This document shows, in pieces, positions 1 through 10,397 of a stretch of 64,000 bases of DNA. The first letter of the stretch is position 1. Every line of letters begins with the position of its first letter. A model generated the notes under the pieces. The model worked only from the letters and a program-made list of their open reading frames with translations. It did no database searches and was not told where the DNA came from. The position numbers and the translations under genes are program-made. The DNA comes from Sycobia sp. Sy_11. Lineage: Eukaryota; Arthropoda; Insecta; Hymenoptera; Epichrysomallidae. The DNA lies in assembly GCA_018907035.1 (NCBI GenBank), contig JACCIC010000226.1, positions 731,001 to 795,000 on the forward strand. The letters are read 5' to 3'.

Positions 1-347
1 TGAGGAGTTGCCTCCTCACATTCACTCCGTCCTTTATCTTTCTGTTTTTGTCGGAGCAGTCTCATTCGCTTCAGTTCATACTGTCCAATTTCCACTGCTT
101 CATTGATCTCACTCAAACCGTTTTTTATTATTTGACTTACATTTTTTTGTATGCAAGTCCTTTCCATCATTTTACTTAGGACTTTGCTTATTGTGTAAAA
201 TTGCTCCTGCAATTTACACTCAGCAGCTTCCCAAGTTGCCGGCGATTTATAAACATTCGCACTTTCATTCATACTGCTACCTGTAACATTTTCTGTCACA
301 CCAGCCAGGTTGCCTACTGGTGTGATAGGAGAGCCGGGAAGCTCCAT
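1..347 (-). pseudogene. Putative ORF1 (gag-like) of a non-LTR retrotransposon, partial at window edge
   Basis: Reading the minus strand from an ATG at 347, one frame stays open for 115 codons and runs off the left edge. It starts MELPGSPITP and becomes rich in K, E, Q, R and L (for example KLQEQFYTISKVLSKMMER and YELKRMRLLRQKQKDK), as in the coiled-coil part of ORF1 proteins. The frame also extends upstream without an ATG to a stop near 404, so the true start is uncertain. ORF1 proteins of the R1/Jockey group bind the element RNA. The assignment rests on charge pattern, the long leader to its right and the neighbouring R1-type 3' end. No zinc knuckle is visible because that part would lie outside the window. 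It could instead be a fragment of an unrelated gene. Confidence 0.4.
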
Positions 348-1178
348 TGACTCTACTGAGTCGCTTGCAGGCGGCACTCGAGAGCCTGCTATAATTTTTT
401 TTATTACCTTTCATGATTACATTATTAATTTGTGTTAAATGTTTTATATTTGTGATGGTCAGGAGGATCACTTGTTGCGGATGACAGTTCAGCGTCCTGA
501 ATCTCCCCAATACTGAAGCCCTCCTACATTCCGGTGGCCTCGGCTGTTCCTCCCCCACGACTCGCAGCAGGGTCCCATCCGTACGCCATACAGCACTACT
601 ACGAGAAGCGAGATTTGACGTCTGACGACGTCTTACCACTGTGTGGGGCAGCCTCCCATGTTGGCTAGACTGGGTTCGGGGCCCCTACTTGTGGCGGCCC
701 AGGAGTGCCATCTGGTTTTACAACTGTACCCTCCAGAAGGGGAACGCACATAAGCATGAAGTGATTCTCTCGCAGCTAATCCCACCAATCAACAACTAAT
801 CATTGCATCCGCAAGACCTTACCGTCGCTCAAACTGGTCACATTCATACGTGAGAGATGCCCGTTCATAGGGCCTCTCATTCATTCATAACCCACCTGGA
901 AGTTACCCGTTTATAGGTCTCCATCTCCACCATTCGTGGGAAACTCGTTTATAGAGTTCCCGATATACTCCCCAGTCCGAGTACGGTTATCTTACAGATA
1001 TGTAGGTGTGTGAATGATGAGTGGGTGTGTAGACGGGCGAATACCACTATTTTCGCTCGAAGTTCTTGTCCACGGCCACTTATTCTTCACTCTTAGAAGT
1101 CCTTATTTCGTGACTGACCGCGAGTGGTCGTTCCCCTATCCGCAACCCCGGGGACGCGTGTGGTAGCTCAACTCAAGG
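348..1178 (-). mobile_element. Probable 5' leader of the minus-strand non-LTR element
   Basis: This block is more GC-rich than the surrounding DNA and has no long conserved frame. It contains a loosely repeated motif: CCGTTCATAGGGCCTCTC near 860, CCCGTTTATAGGTCTCC near 910 and CTCGTTTATAGAGTTCCC near 950. The 120-codon minus-strand frame at 277-639 overlaps ORF1 in another register and is probably not a gene. I read the block as the 5' UTR of the element whose ORF1 starts at 347, ending where the TTA repeat begins. This is inference from position. Confidence 0.35.
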
Positions 1179-1185
1179 CCCCACA

Positions 1186-1262
1186 TTTATTATTATTAGT
1201 ATTATTAGTATTATTATTATTATTATTATTTTATTATTATTATTGCTATTATTATTATTATG
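1186..1262. repeat. (TTA)n microsatellite
   Basis: An imperfect TTA trinucleotide tract separates the minus-strand element on the left from the plus-strand R1-type fragment on the right. Confidence 0.95.
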
Positions 1263-1273
1263 TGTTAAGTTAC

Positions 1274-1899
1274 GCGCGGAGGTATGGGCCGATGCACTGA
1301 TGGCCCAAAAATATAGAAAAAAGAATGGCGGCAGTGCAGCGTAGAGGGGCATTACACATCGTGAGCTCCTACCGTACGGTCTCCGAGTCGGCGGTACTGG
1401 TAATCGCATGTGTTACCCCCATTCATCTCCAGGCACAAGAAAAGAAATTTGTCCACCAGAATAAAAATATTCTCGGCAGAATAGAGGCAGCTGCACGGGC
1501 CAGAGCTGCCACGATAACCGAATGGCAGAAGCGCTGGGAGAGGGATCCGCGCGGCCGATGGACGGCTCGACTGATCAATCAGTTAAAGCCATGGCTCCAG
1601 AGGTCGCACGGAGAGGTTAATTACCACCTCACACAGCTCTTATATATACGGGGCGCGGTCGGTTTCGCGCGCGGTTCGGCTGTACCCACTGTTGCGCTCC
1701 CCGAGACGATGCACTTTATACATTCTTTCATTGCGAGGTGTTTCGCCTTGAAAGGGAGTGCCTCTGGAGAGATGTAGGACCATGTGGACCTGACAATATC
1801 GTTCGGCTGATGCTGGAGAGTCATGAGAAGTGGTCCAGGATTTGCAATTTCTGCAAAGCCATCGTGGACCACAAAAGAAGAATTGAAGAAGGCGTGTAA
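1274..1899 (+). pseudogene. R1-type ORF2 C-terminal remnant, frameshifted
   Basis: The first part (about 1,274-1,645) reads AAVQRRGALHIVSSYRTVSE and later RGRWTARLINQLKPWL and HGEVNYHLTQLL, which is the conserved region after the RT in R1-clade ORF2. The second part ends with WSRICNFCKAIVDHKRRIEE and a TAA at 1,897-1,899, but in a different frame. Comparison with copy 2 shows that about 25 bases around 1,645-1,680 are deleted. The deletion covers the start of the segment with the Cys-rich CAHCRAP motif, and the first in-frame stop then follows at about 1,777. The fragment cannot encode the complete C-terminus. Confidence 0.75.
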
Positions 1900-2153
1900 G
1901 TCGGCAAGGGCGAATAGGATGGCGCAGCCCAGAAGTAATGTCCTCATAGACGGTTCCTGGGCTGCACTTACGCCATCGTAAGGAGGTCTCCTCGGTGCAC
2001 GCCTATCGACCCCGACTCGCAGCTCTTTTCAGAGCTGTGGGAAGCAGTCGAGGGGAATGCACTGAGGAGGTAGTTTTTTAGTGGGTATGCCCTTGACAGA
2101 TGAGTCCTACATACCCGGGGACCGGTCTCCAGTCAAAAAAAAAAAAAAAAAAA
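1274..2153 (+). mobile_element. R1-type non-LTR retrotransposon, 5'-truncated 3' end with poly(A) (copy 1)
   Basis: From about 1,274 the plus strand matches the minus strand of the copy at 48.65-50.29 kb, starting at GCGCGGAGGTATG. It carries the region downstream of the RT, then about 235 bp of 3' UTR and a 19-nt poly(A) at 2,135-2,153. The 3' UTR repeats the CCCGGGGACCGGT motif found as a perfect palindrome in copy 2, here degraded. The element is strongly 5'-truncated, as is usual for target-primed reverse transcription. I could not identify a clean target duplication. The family call rests on the post-RT sequence, which has the pattern I associate with R1-clade elements. Confidence 0.75.
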
Positions 2154-2620
2154 TTAATTGTGCAGAACATGATTTTGCAACGAAAGAATATAAAGAAGTA
2201 CAATTGTAAGAATAATCAAATTTACATAGTGAAATTCGATTAAAATTATATTTTGCATTTTTCGACTTCCATAATTAGGTATTCCTTACTTGAAAATGCC
2301 TTAGTTTTTGTAGAATAGAGATGTAAAGCTTAAATTGTATTCTGCCTTATGGATATATTATACAAAAAATAAAGCATACTCAAGTAATGGTTACTTAATT
2401 ATGGAAAATCTTTAACAACATCAAATTATAAATTATGAATGACATCGTCTATTTTTATAATATTCTGAAAAAAATAAAAAATCTATTAGGTTTGGAAGTG
2501 AAATTATGGTACATTTCAGTTTTTTGTTTAAATTTTATAAAGATTCATTGAGACTGCTTGAAATATCTTAGTGTTTCTTAAAAGTGTCAAATGAGTAGGT
2601 CAAATCGAGTAATCTAAAAA
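2154..2620. other. AT-rich intergenic DNA, nothing recognised
   Basis: The sequence is AT-rich with short poly(A) and poly(T) runs. I see no open frame with a recognisable motif, no terminal repeats and no RNA gene. Confidence 0.6.
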
Positions 2621-2689
2621 AAAATTTTTTCAAAAAGCACTATTGTTCGCGCATCATACTCGAACAGGAGGAGAAAAAAAATAACGAAA

Positions 2690-3060
2690 ACTGTGTGTGT
2701 ATCTGTGTGTATATGTATGAATGTATGCGCGTACAGAGAGAGTAAAGCTGCTAGGTTACAGCTGTCCGTCGGACGAATGTGCAATAACCCTGCCGTAATG
2801 CGGGGAAAGCCCAAATTGTAAATCAGGGCGTTGCACTTTTCGTCGGTCCGGTACCTGCGATCGGGCTCCTCGGACGCCCGACGGTCAGCTCGACTGAAGC
2901 AGTCTGTCAGTCTGCAGCTAGCAACCTGACGGTGAATTAGGTATTGTGCGTAGTGCTGAAAAATCTTAATTTTCACTTGCCGGTTGATAGTGTTGCAGTC
3001 GTGTTGCGTCATTCCTGTCAATCCCGCGCAGTCTTGAGTGTGTGCCGCCGTGTGCTCGTG
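2690..3060. other. Moderately GC-rich block with no recognised gene
   Basis: The block starts with GT-rich sequence and becomes GC-rich around 2,820-2,900. The 305-codon minus-strand frame that crosses it (2,614-3,531) is driven by the adjacent minisatellite and shows no domain. It could be a 5' exon or promoter, or the end of an unrecognised transposon. Confidence 0.3.
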
Positions 3061-3087
3061 TACGCTTATTTGTGTAATTGTGTATAA

Positions 3088-3290
3088 ATGCGTGTCAGTG
3101 TTTTCGCGTGTTTGTATCTTCGTGTATAGATGCGTGTCAGTGTTCTCGCGTGTTTGTATAATCGTGCATAAATGCGTGTCAGTGCTTTCGAGTGTTTGTA
3201 TCTTAGTGTATAGATGCGTGTCAGTGTTTTCGCGTGTTTGTATATTCATGTATAGATACGTGTCAGTGTTTTCGCATATATATATATAAA
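3088..3290. repeat. 42-bp minisatellite, about 5 copies
   Basis: Units start at 3,088, 3,130, 3,172, 3,214 and 3,256, each beginning ATGCGTGTCAGTGTTTTCGC or a close variant. The last unit degenerates into TA repeats. The period is a multiple of three, so both strands stay open: the minus strand gives a 14-residue repeat (TRENTDTHLYTKIQ) and the plus strand CVSVFSRVCIFVYR. Nothing supports translation. Almost every base step alternates purine and pyrimidine across 3,040-3,500. Confidence 0.9.
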
Positions 3291-3499
3291 TATACGTAGC
3301 AGTGTCCGCGCGTCTGCGTATTCCTGTGTATACGCGCATGTGGGTACGAGTACTTGCATATTCGTGTGTGTATTTGTGTTTAAATACGTGTTGTATTTTC
3401 ACGTATTTTGTGTGTTTGCGGGTGTACGTACTTGCGTGTACATATACTTGCGTGTACGTATATATACGTACGTGTATATACGCGTATTTTGTGCAGAAG

Positions 3500-3870
3500 C
3501 GTGTGCTCCTGTTAGGTTGCACTGGTGACAAGCGGTCCAGATACGGAAGGCGCTATCTGGGTGAGCGCACGAGTACTCTAAGCGGGCGCCACTGCGATAA
3601 CTCGATAACCAAGGAGTTATCCGGACACACACGGGGCGAGGGCTGTACCCGTTTCCGAGACGTCGGAGCACTGTGTCGTGTCGATTTTGGTGTCCCGCTT
3701 CCCTCAAAACCACCTCGCCCGAATTCCAGCGGCAGGTGGGGTCACCGCCGATACAGAGGTCGGCTGTCGCGGTGTGACCCGCGCTCACGCGTTAAAAACA
3801 GTATATTTTAAGTGTGTATTTTATAGGCGTACGTATACGCTGCAGCATCAAAGGTACGTTTTTTAAGAGC
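3500..3870. other. CpG-rich block, possible exon or promoter
   Basis: The block is clearly GC-rich with many CpG dinucleotides. Two plausible splice donors on the plus strand are CTGG|GTGAGC near 3,560 and AAAG|GTACGT near 3,853. The overlapping open frames at 3,302-3,811 (+) and 3,399-3,788 (-) have no domain that I recognise. An unannotated 5' exon, an old transposon leader or a chance island are all possible. Confidence 0.3.
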
Positions 3871-4370
3871 GTTTCGTAGTATCCTTAGGAGAACTGTCAA
3901 ATTACTATAGTCTTTTGATTACTCGCGTTCTAGTTTTGTATTAATTTGTTAAAGACTATTTGTAAAGTTATAATTTATTCATCAATAAATAATTATCCAG
4001 TATCATTTGATTCAGCTTTTCCCCTTACTCCGAAGGGGTTTTACGCCCAATCAAGCGTGATTTTTATTGCCCGCGAAATCGTTGTATTTTATTTAATTAG
4101 CTCATCTGCTCATTCCTACTTCCTTAAAATTATTATTAAATCTACGTTTGCAATAAACAACTATGAAACCTTTTAAAGGTCTATTTGGCTACAACACATA
4201 GATATTTACATTGAGATACGTGTTTTTCATTTTGTACAATTTATAGAAATATAAAGTGAGTTGATATTTGATTGGTAAATTACATTCTGAAAAGAATTTC
4301 ATGATATAATTCAACGCTATAATATTTAAACCTACAAGAAAGCTTTCAATATTGAAAGGCGGTGTATATT
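3871..4370. other. AT-rich intergenic DNA
   Basis: Nothing recognisable apart from a short CCTTACTCCGAAGGGG hairpin-like motif near 4,023. The left (3') limit of the neighbouring minus-strand retrotransposon may fall inside this stretch, but I cannot place it. Confidence 0.4.
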
Positions 4371-4895
4371 TTAATTGCAGTAAGGCTTTGAAAATTTTTT
4401 TAAGTCAATGTAAGGTAACTTTTTAATTTCGGGATACTCTGATTGCGTTGCGAATTTTGCTATGGAGTCAGCGTGTTCGTTTCCCTTGATGCCTACATGA
4501 GATGGAATCCAGAATAATTTTATGCTACTTTTGCTTTGCGATTTTGAATTATACATGTTATATTTTTCTTTTATTCCTAGAATATATTTATTTGTTTTTA
4601 GATTTACCTTAGTTGATTCTACCGATTGTAGTATGCTAAGAGAATCGCAAAACATAAAAACATTCCGATCGTTCTGCTCTAGTGCAATGTCAAAAGCCTT
4701 GTGTAAGGCAATACATTCAGCAGTAAGTACAGAGGCGTGTTTCTGAATCGCAAATTTTTCATTAATATCTAATTCCGGACAGAATACAGAACTTCCAACA
4801 TATTGAGCATCTGAATTCTTACTGCCGTCTGTATATATAGCGAGTGCATTACTTTCATTTACTAGATTATTAAGACTAAGGCAGCACGAATGGCT
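4371..4895 (-). pseudogene. RNase H domain of the I/Jockey-type element
   Basis: The minus strand reads AIYTDGSKNSDAQYVGSSVF, then VLTAECIALHKAF, FMFCDSLSILQSVES, and finally LFWIPSHVGIKGNEHADSIA. These match RNase HI: the catalytic Asp of YTDGS, Glu of TAEC, Asp of CDSLS and the C-terminal GNEHAD Asp are all present. The domain is open from about 4,880 to a stop at 4,371. RNase H degrades the RNA strand of the RNA:DNA hybrid during element replication. It is joined only by broken frames to the RT, so it is probably not translated. Confidence 0.75.
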
Positions 4896-6089
4896 GAATT
4901 TTGAACTTTTTCGAGTTTTGCGATTAAATCTTTTCGACTAGGGTAGTAAATCATTAACCCGTAATCAATAATAGATCTTACAAAACTCTTACATAGAATT
5001 ATAAGCGTTTATAGGCCAGAGCCCCACCAAGTTCCACAAAGATACTTTATTATATTGAGAGCTCTGTAGTATTTTTGTTGTACAATATTTGTATTTTTGT
5101 CGAATGTCAGCTTATCATCAAAGTGAATGCCTAGAAATTTTACACGATCGCTTGATTTAATAATGCAATTATCGATTAGGATTTCAGTGTTACCTGGAGT
5201 GATGTTTTGTTTGTTAAGTGTAGTAACGTTGTTTTATTATTAGAAATTTCTAGGTCTATTTCATACATATTTTGTTTTAGAGACATTACAGCTTTTTTTA
5301 GTACTCTTTTTCCTCTTATTACGTTGCTACATTTAATAAAAATCGCTAGGTCATCCACTAATTGGGAAGTCGTAACACTTTTATGTAATCCGCGCGTAAT
5401 ATTTCTAATATAAATTATGTACAGGAGACGGCTTAAAACACCTCCTTGGAGAACACCCTTATAAACCATTCTACGAGATTTTTCCATTGTGTCAGAGAAA
5501 ATTAATCTTTCGTGTGATACAAAGTGTACAAATTTTATTAATGCGATAGAACATCCTACAGAGGCGAGTTTTTTAATAGAATGTCAATATTGAGATTATC
5601 AAAGGCAGCTAAAACATCTAGGAAAGCTGCGAGAACGTCTTGTTTTCAGAAAATGCTTCTTCTGTTTTTAACATGTAACACATTTGCAATATTGTCTATA
5701 GTTGATTTTCCCTTGTGGAATCCGAATTCACTTGGCGGTAGTATTTTTTTATCTTCAACCCACCACTGTAATCTGTTTTTTATAAGCATTTCGAAAAGTT
5801 AGTTTTCGAAAAGATGTTAAGGCAATGAGTCGCATATTTTCACTATTATTTTTAGGTAAAAAGTGAATAAAAGAGTGTTTCCAAGTTTTAGATAGTCATT
5901 TTCCGAATACATTGAGTTAAAAATATCGAAAAAAATAAGTTCGTATTGAATGGGTTGTTTTTTTAGTATATAAAAATCTATAGCATCGATTCTTGGAGAA
6001 GATTTCGTATTTTTGTGATTTAGTGCAATATTGAATTCAACGAAACTAAAAGGAACATCAAAGAAATTGTTCGAGTAGCTAGCTGGCAA
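4896..6089 (-). pseudogene. Reverse transcriptase of the I/Jockey-type element, frameshifted
   Basis: Minus-strand frames carry RT motifs in order: FSFVEFNIALNHKNTKSSP (start of fingers), SEFGFHKGKSTIDNIANVL, LDVLAAFDNLNIDI (motif A, catalytic Asp), KGVLQGGVLSRLLYIIYIRN (motif B), SQLVDDLAIFIK (motif C) and VKFLGIHFDDKLTFDKNT (thumb). Motif C has LVDD where YADD is expected, so the first catalytic-loop residues are altered though both Asp remain. Several frame changes, for example between 5,176 and 5,160 and near 5,490-5,600, break the protein. Confidence 0.75.
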
Positions 6090-6179
6090 AATATGAGGGT
6101 CTGCTTCAGCCCAAGGAGCACTTATTTTATTCAGAGCTATCTCTGTATTTTTTTTCCTTTCTGAGCTGTCATTGCTTTG

Positions 6180-7132
6180 TGTAAACTGTATATTTACATT
6201 CTACATAAGTAGTGCTATTTAATTTATTGTTTTTCTCTGAAATTGTTCCTTGATTTATTACATCATGGTTACTATTGGTAGAAACATTATTACTTCCAGA
6301 TCGTTTTATTTCTATAGTGGGAGGAGACATGGAATTTGAGTCTGTTTATGTGTCTAGTGTTCTAGTGAGTTTTTCTTTAGTATTTATTTCGAGACTTGTG
6401 TCGCTACTGTTAATTGACGAGCTTGAACTTTCTCTAATTTTGTTTTAGTTGATTTGTTTACTTGGCATGTTGCTATTGTCACTTGAGGTTGGTGAATTAT
6501 CGACTTGAGGCATAGTTGAACAATGCCTAGCTATATGACCATCGGCTTTACATAAGAATAATTTGATTGTTGTATTTACACTTGGATATATATAATACGT
6601 AATTTCTTCATGCTCGATTTTTAAAAATTCTGGTCATTTTCCAGCGTCGTTCGGATCAATATATGTTTGTCTTCTTGAACTTAGTACATGATTGTATCCA
6701 TTTTTATTTATAGTTGCTTTTAACGTTGTGATTGCTGATAAACACTTAATATTTACCGTTTATCTTTAAATGTTATTTAAATGTAAAAGCATTTTCAAGA
6801 ACATAGTGAGGAATCGGAGGAGCAACGTTCGAGATGATCACCTTCTTTAGTTGAGCAACCAGAGACCGAATTGGTACTCTTTCTTCCTTAATTTCTATAT
6901 ATTTATATTTTTCTTTAATTTTCTCTGCTAATTCTTTGCTTTTTAACTAAAAACATACACAATTATTCGATATCCTTGAAGAATAAATAACATCAATCGG
7001 TTTCAAAATATCACCTATGGCACATATATAGTCTGTTAAATTTAAGCCTTCTATGCAATCTAGAATAATACCTTGATTTCGTTTCGGAAATTCATCGTAT
7101 TGTGCAATTTCCGAACATTTCACATTTTTCAC
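6180..7132 (-). pseudogene. ORF1 (gag-like) remnant of the I/Jockey-type element
   Basis: The N-terminal piece at 7,132-6,947 contains KRNQGIILDCIEGLNLTDYI and VIYSSRISNNCVCF, a pattern I associate with hymenopteran I/Jockey ORF1 proteins. Further along, near 6,520, the minus strand reads LFLCKADGHIARHC, a CCHC zinc knuckle in which the first Cys is replaced. A Ser/Asn-rich tail follows (SSDNSNMP, SSSSSINSSDTS). Several stops interrupt the frame. ORF1 would coat the element RNA; this copy cannot. Confidence 0.55.
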
Positions 7133-8611
7133 TAGTAGAAAATGTACTTTTGGTTAGAAAAGGCATTTTATTATGGCTATATTTGTGTGTAAGAACACAC
7201 GAAGGAAAACTCGCGAAAACTCGAGTAGCTCAAGATTATAAGCCCCGCGCAAATACACAATATGTACTATTACGCAAGATATTAGGAATGCTTATAAACA
7301 CGCTTATAAGACGACTTAAAGTCGAATTATCTGCAAAATTAAAAACTGTTATTTCCATTTTTTTTACCTTTTATGATTCGAAGCAAATTATTTTATAATG
7401 CTTCATGAAAATACTAAATTTTTTTTTGTTAAATTAGAAAAATTAATGGAAAAAGCTATGATATTTTGAAAAATTAATGGAAAAAGCTATGAACAGAGTA
7501 AAACAATTGAATTGTACTTTTTTCGACTGTTGGGGACAGTCAGATTGCACTTTACTAACAAAGAATTTTTTCAGCTAATATTTTATTTTCAGATTAGTCT
7601 ACGGGGGTGAATGTAAACAAGGACAGTCTGACTGTCATTATAATTTTAATTTAATTTTTAATTTAATTTTTATTTTTAATTTTTATTTTGTTTTTATTTT
7701 TTTTATTTTTTATTTTTATTTTTTTTATTTTTATTTCTATTTTATTTTTAGATTGAATTGATTGGACTGTAAGACCAATAAAAAAATATTTATTAATATG
7801 AATAGAGTAGTCTAATTAAAATCATAAAGATACTTTTTAAAAGGGTGATTTAATATATCGATGAACGAGTATCGCTCTGCGCGCGTATAGGAAGGATTCA
7901 AATGATCCCCGTACCTAGGGAAAGTCGCGGTTTACGCGCAATTTCTTTCGCAAAAAAGATTTATTTTAAAATATCTGCTTTCTCCCTCAAACTTTATTTG
8001 CTGAAAATTTATAATATCCTTAGGATCATATTCCGGAATTATTCTGGAATGATCCTTGAGAATTTTGCTTTTATAATTTTTCTCGTACAGGAGATTAAAA
8101 CTTTTATATACGCGGGAATTAATTTTTATTCTGCAATTTTAAAGAAAGTACGCCTGCGGGAGTTTAGGGCCAATCTTTTGTTTATTGATAATTCGAATTG
8201 AAAAGCATTTGAACAGTATTCAAAAGGAAAGTTTTAATTGAAGCATATTAGCTACACGTATACTATTGATGAGAGGAAGGGTGTAGAATATAGTTTGCTT
8301 CATTAAATTCGAGTTAATCTCTTCTGAGAATAAAATTTAACCTGATTTATTTGTTTTAATATTCGAATATTCGAATTTAAGCGTAAAATTTAAATAAATT
8401 TTTAACGAAGTAATTATATAACATTTGAATATTAATACAAAATTTAATCAAATAATTTTCTACAATTTGTTTCAAAAACATCTAAAGCTTATGTAATAAT
8501 AGAATTTTCGTTTATCCCTATGTTTATCCTGAGCTTTTTAATTACCCCATCTCCCTCTGTAAAATATCCTGAATAACTCGAACACGAAATATTTGGTGTG
8601 TACGTGCGCGC

Positions 8612-8617
<6 letters not shown>
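7133..8617. other. AT-rich DNA with small tandem and T-rich repeats
   Basis: A 31-bp unit (GAAAAATTAATGGAAAAAGC...) is duplicated in tandem at about 7,437-7,492. From 7,640 to 7,752 there is a T-rich ATTTTT low-complexity run. A short open frame at 7,902-8,201 has no motif. The 5' limit of the minus-strand element may extend a little into the left part. Confidence 0.5.

Positions 8618-8665
<48 letters not shown>
8618..8665. repeat. (TA)n microsatellite
   Basis: About 24 TA units, flanked on the left by alternating GTACGTGCGCGCGTGTACA. Confidence 0.98.
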
Positions 8666-8669
<4 letters not shown>

Positions 8670-10342
8670 GCGTAAGTATGGACAACATATGGAGGGGGTA
8701 TCAGACTTTGGAAATAATATATCGACGTGGGTGAAAGTCGTTAATACTAAATAACCGAGGGCAATTTTGTATGTATACCCAGGCTGTTTTACAGTCGGTT
8801 TGTATCAAAGTTTGTTTTAGGAACTTGTTTCATTGAGCAGCTTCAAGATCAAAGCTCAATTTTCAAACTTCCCGTGTTATGAGTTTAAACTAGTATATGG
8901 AAAGGGGGCAAAACGTTCATTTGAAGGAAATCTATTCTCAAAATTATTGTTTTTTTTCTATTAATAGCTTGTACAATAGAACGTACAATTTTTTGCACCC
9001 TTTGAAATGCTATACATACTCGTGGCATGAATAGAGGATGAGATAATTATTTTGAAATCTCAGAAAATATCCATAGTAAGGTTAATTTTTTTCTATCTTT
9101 TTATTTATTTCAACTTTTTTAGCATTGCATTACAATATACAACTGGAGTGCAAGATGCGACAATAATATATAAGTAATGCTGTCTGTAAGAACTTATTGT
9201 ACAAATGATATTGTAAAAAGTGTGATCCTTTCTAATATATATATATATATATAATGTTGATTTCTGTCATGTTTCATTCACTCTGTAAATATTCACAAGA
9301 AAAGCATTGATTAAAAAAAAAACATAATATTTTGATGGGATGAACGGGATTTTTATCTTCAAAGCCATTTAAAATCACCATTAAAATGTTAAATAAAATA
9401 TTTCTTTATTGATGGTAGCAATGAAAGTACTTCAATACTAGATAGCAAATTAAAGCTGATTTTGAAGTTAACATTAGATTGTGATGGGCCACTCAAAATA
9501 GTACAAGAATTTCAGAGTAAATATTAAAGCTTAAACTAATATTCTTATTAGTAATGTATCGACTGTATTTACGAAATATATCTTTGCGAGTGTAATCAGT
9601 GCAAACAGAAATCATTCGGTAATATGTAAAAAATGGACTAATGTAGCCTCTTTGGGATTGAGAAAGTTTGTATAAGTTTATATACCAATCGAATATCTAC
9701 ATATTAACTGGAGATTTGGATCATTAGAATTAACAATTATACGAATGATCTATTGCGATATCAAGAATAATAATAAATTAATTTCAGTAACGTATACCAC
9801 ATACAGGTGGAATACTCTCCTTGTTTGTAAACATTTTTTATTATTTAATAAGTAAAATACTTTTAATTTTTTTATATTCATTGGAAATATTCGGTAAGAA
9901 TATTAAAATGCAGATGAACAAAATTTCAATTTTTAAATTGTGAGGTGAAATGTTGTATCTAGTCATAGTTCTTTAATCAATACCACCGCTTCATTGTGGC
10001 TTAAAAGTGAACAGTTGTCGAATTCTTAATTTCATAATGAAATTCGTAAATTGATAAATAATAAAAGGATCCCTTCTATATGTGATATTATCTCAATTTG
10101 TTCTTCAAGAAAAAAGGTACAAATAATGCTTTAGATCGTTATCCGCTGTTTCAACACCATTCAATCTAGAAATGAATTCGACAGTCAAACCGACTTTCGT
10201 TCCAAGCATTATACACTGACGTATACACAGTTTTAAATTAACCATATTCCAGCGCATCCCGCACGCGCATTCCTGCCAATTCCCGATTGCGTTAATACAC
10301 CCAACGTACTTCCGAGTAGCGCAGGCGTGTCGAATACCGATT

Positions 10343-10344
<2 letters not shown>
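8666..10344. other. AT-rich intergenic DNA, nothing recognised
   Basis: No conserved frame, terminal repeat or RNA gene is visible. A short TA run lies near 9,237-9,253. Confidence 0.5.

Positions 10345-10394
<50 letters not shown>
10345..10394. repeat. (TA)n microsatellite
   Basis: TA repeats with two interspersed TG steps at the left end. Confidence 0.98.

Positions 10395-10397
<3 letters not shown>

Larger units (their letters stand above)
4371..7132 (-). mobile_element. I/Jockey-type non-LTR retrotransposon remnant with RNase H
   Basis: On the minus strand the order is: ORF1 N-terminus (7,132 to 6,947), ORF1 zinc-knuckle region (about 6,520), RT (about 6,090 to 5,100) and RNase H (about 4,880 to 4,371). 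This is the order of I/Jockey-superfamily elements that carry RNase H. The apurinic endonuclease domain that should precede the RT is not recognisable in the roughly 150 bp available, so an internal deletion is likely. Frameshifts and stops occur throughout. No poly(A) or target duplication was located, and the region after RNase H is also missing. Confidence 0.75.

Noticed and set aside
2614..3531. 305-codon minus-strand frame, the longest in the window
   Set aside because: It is kept open by the 42-bp minisatellite and GT/GC alternation; no domain and no splice or start context.
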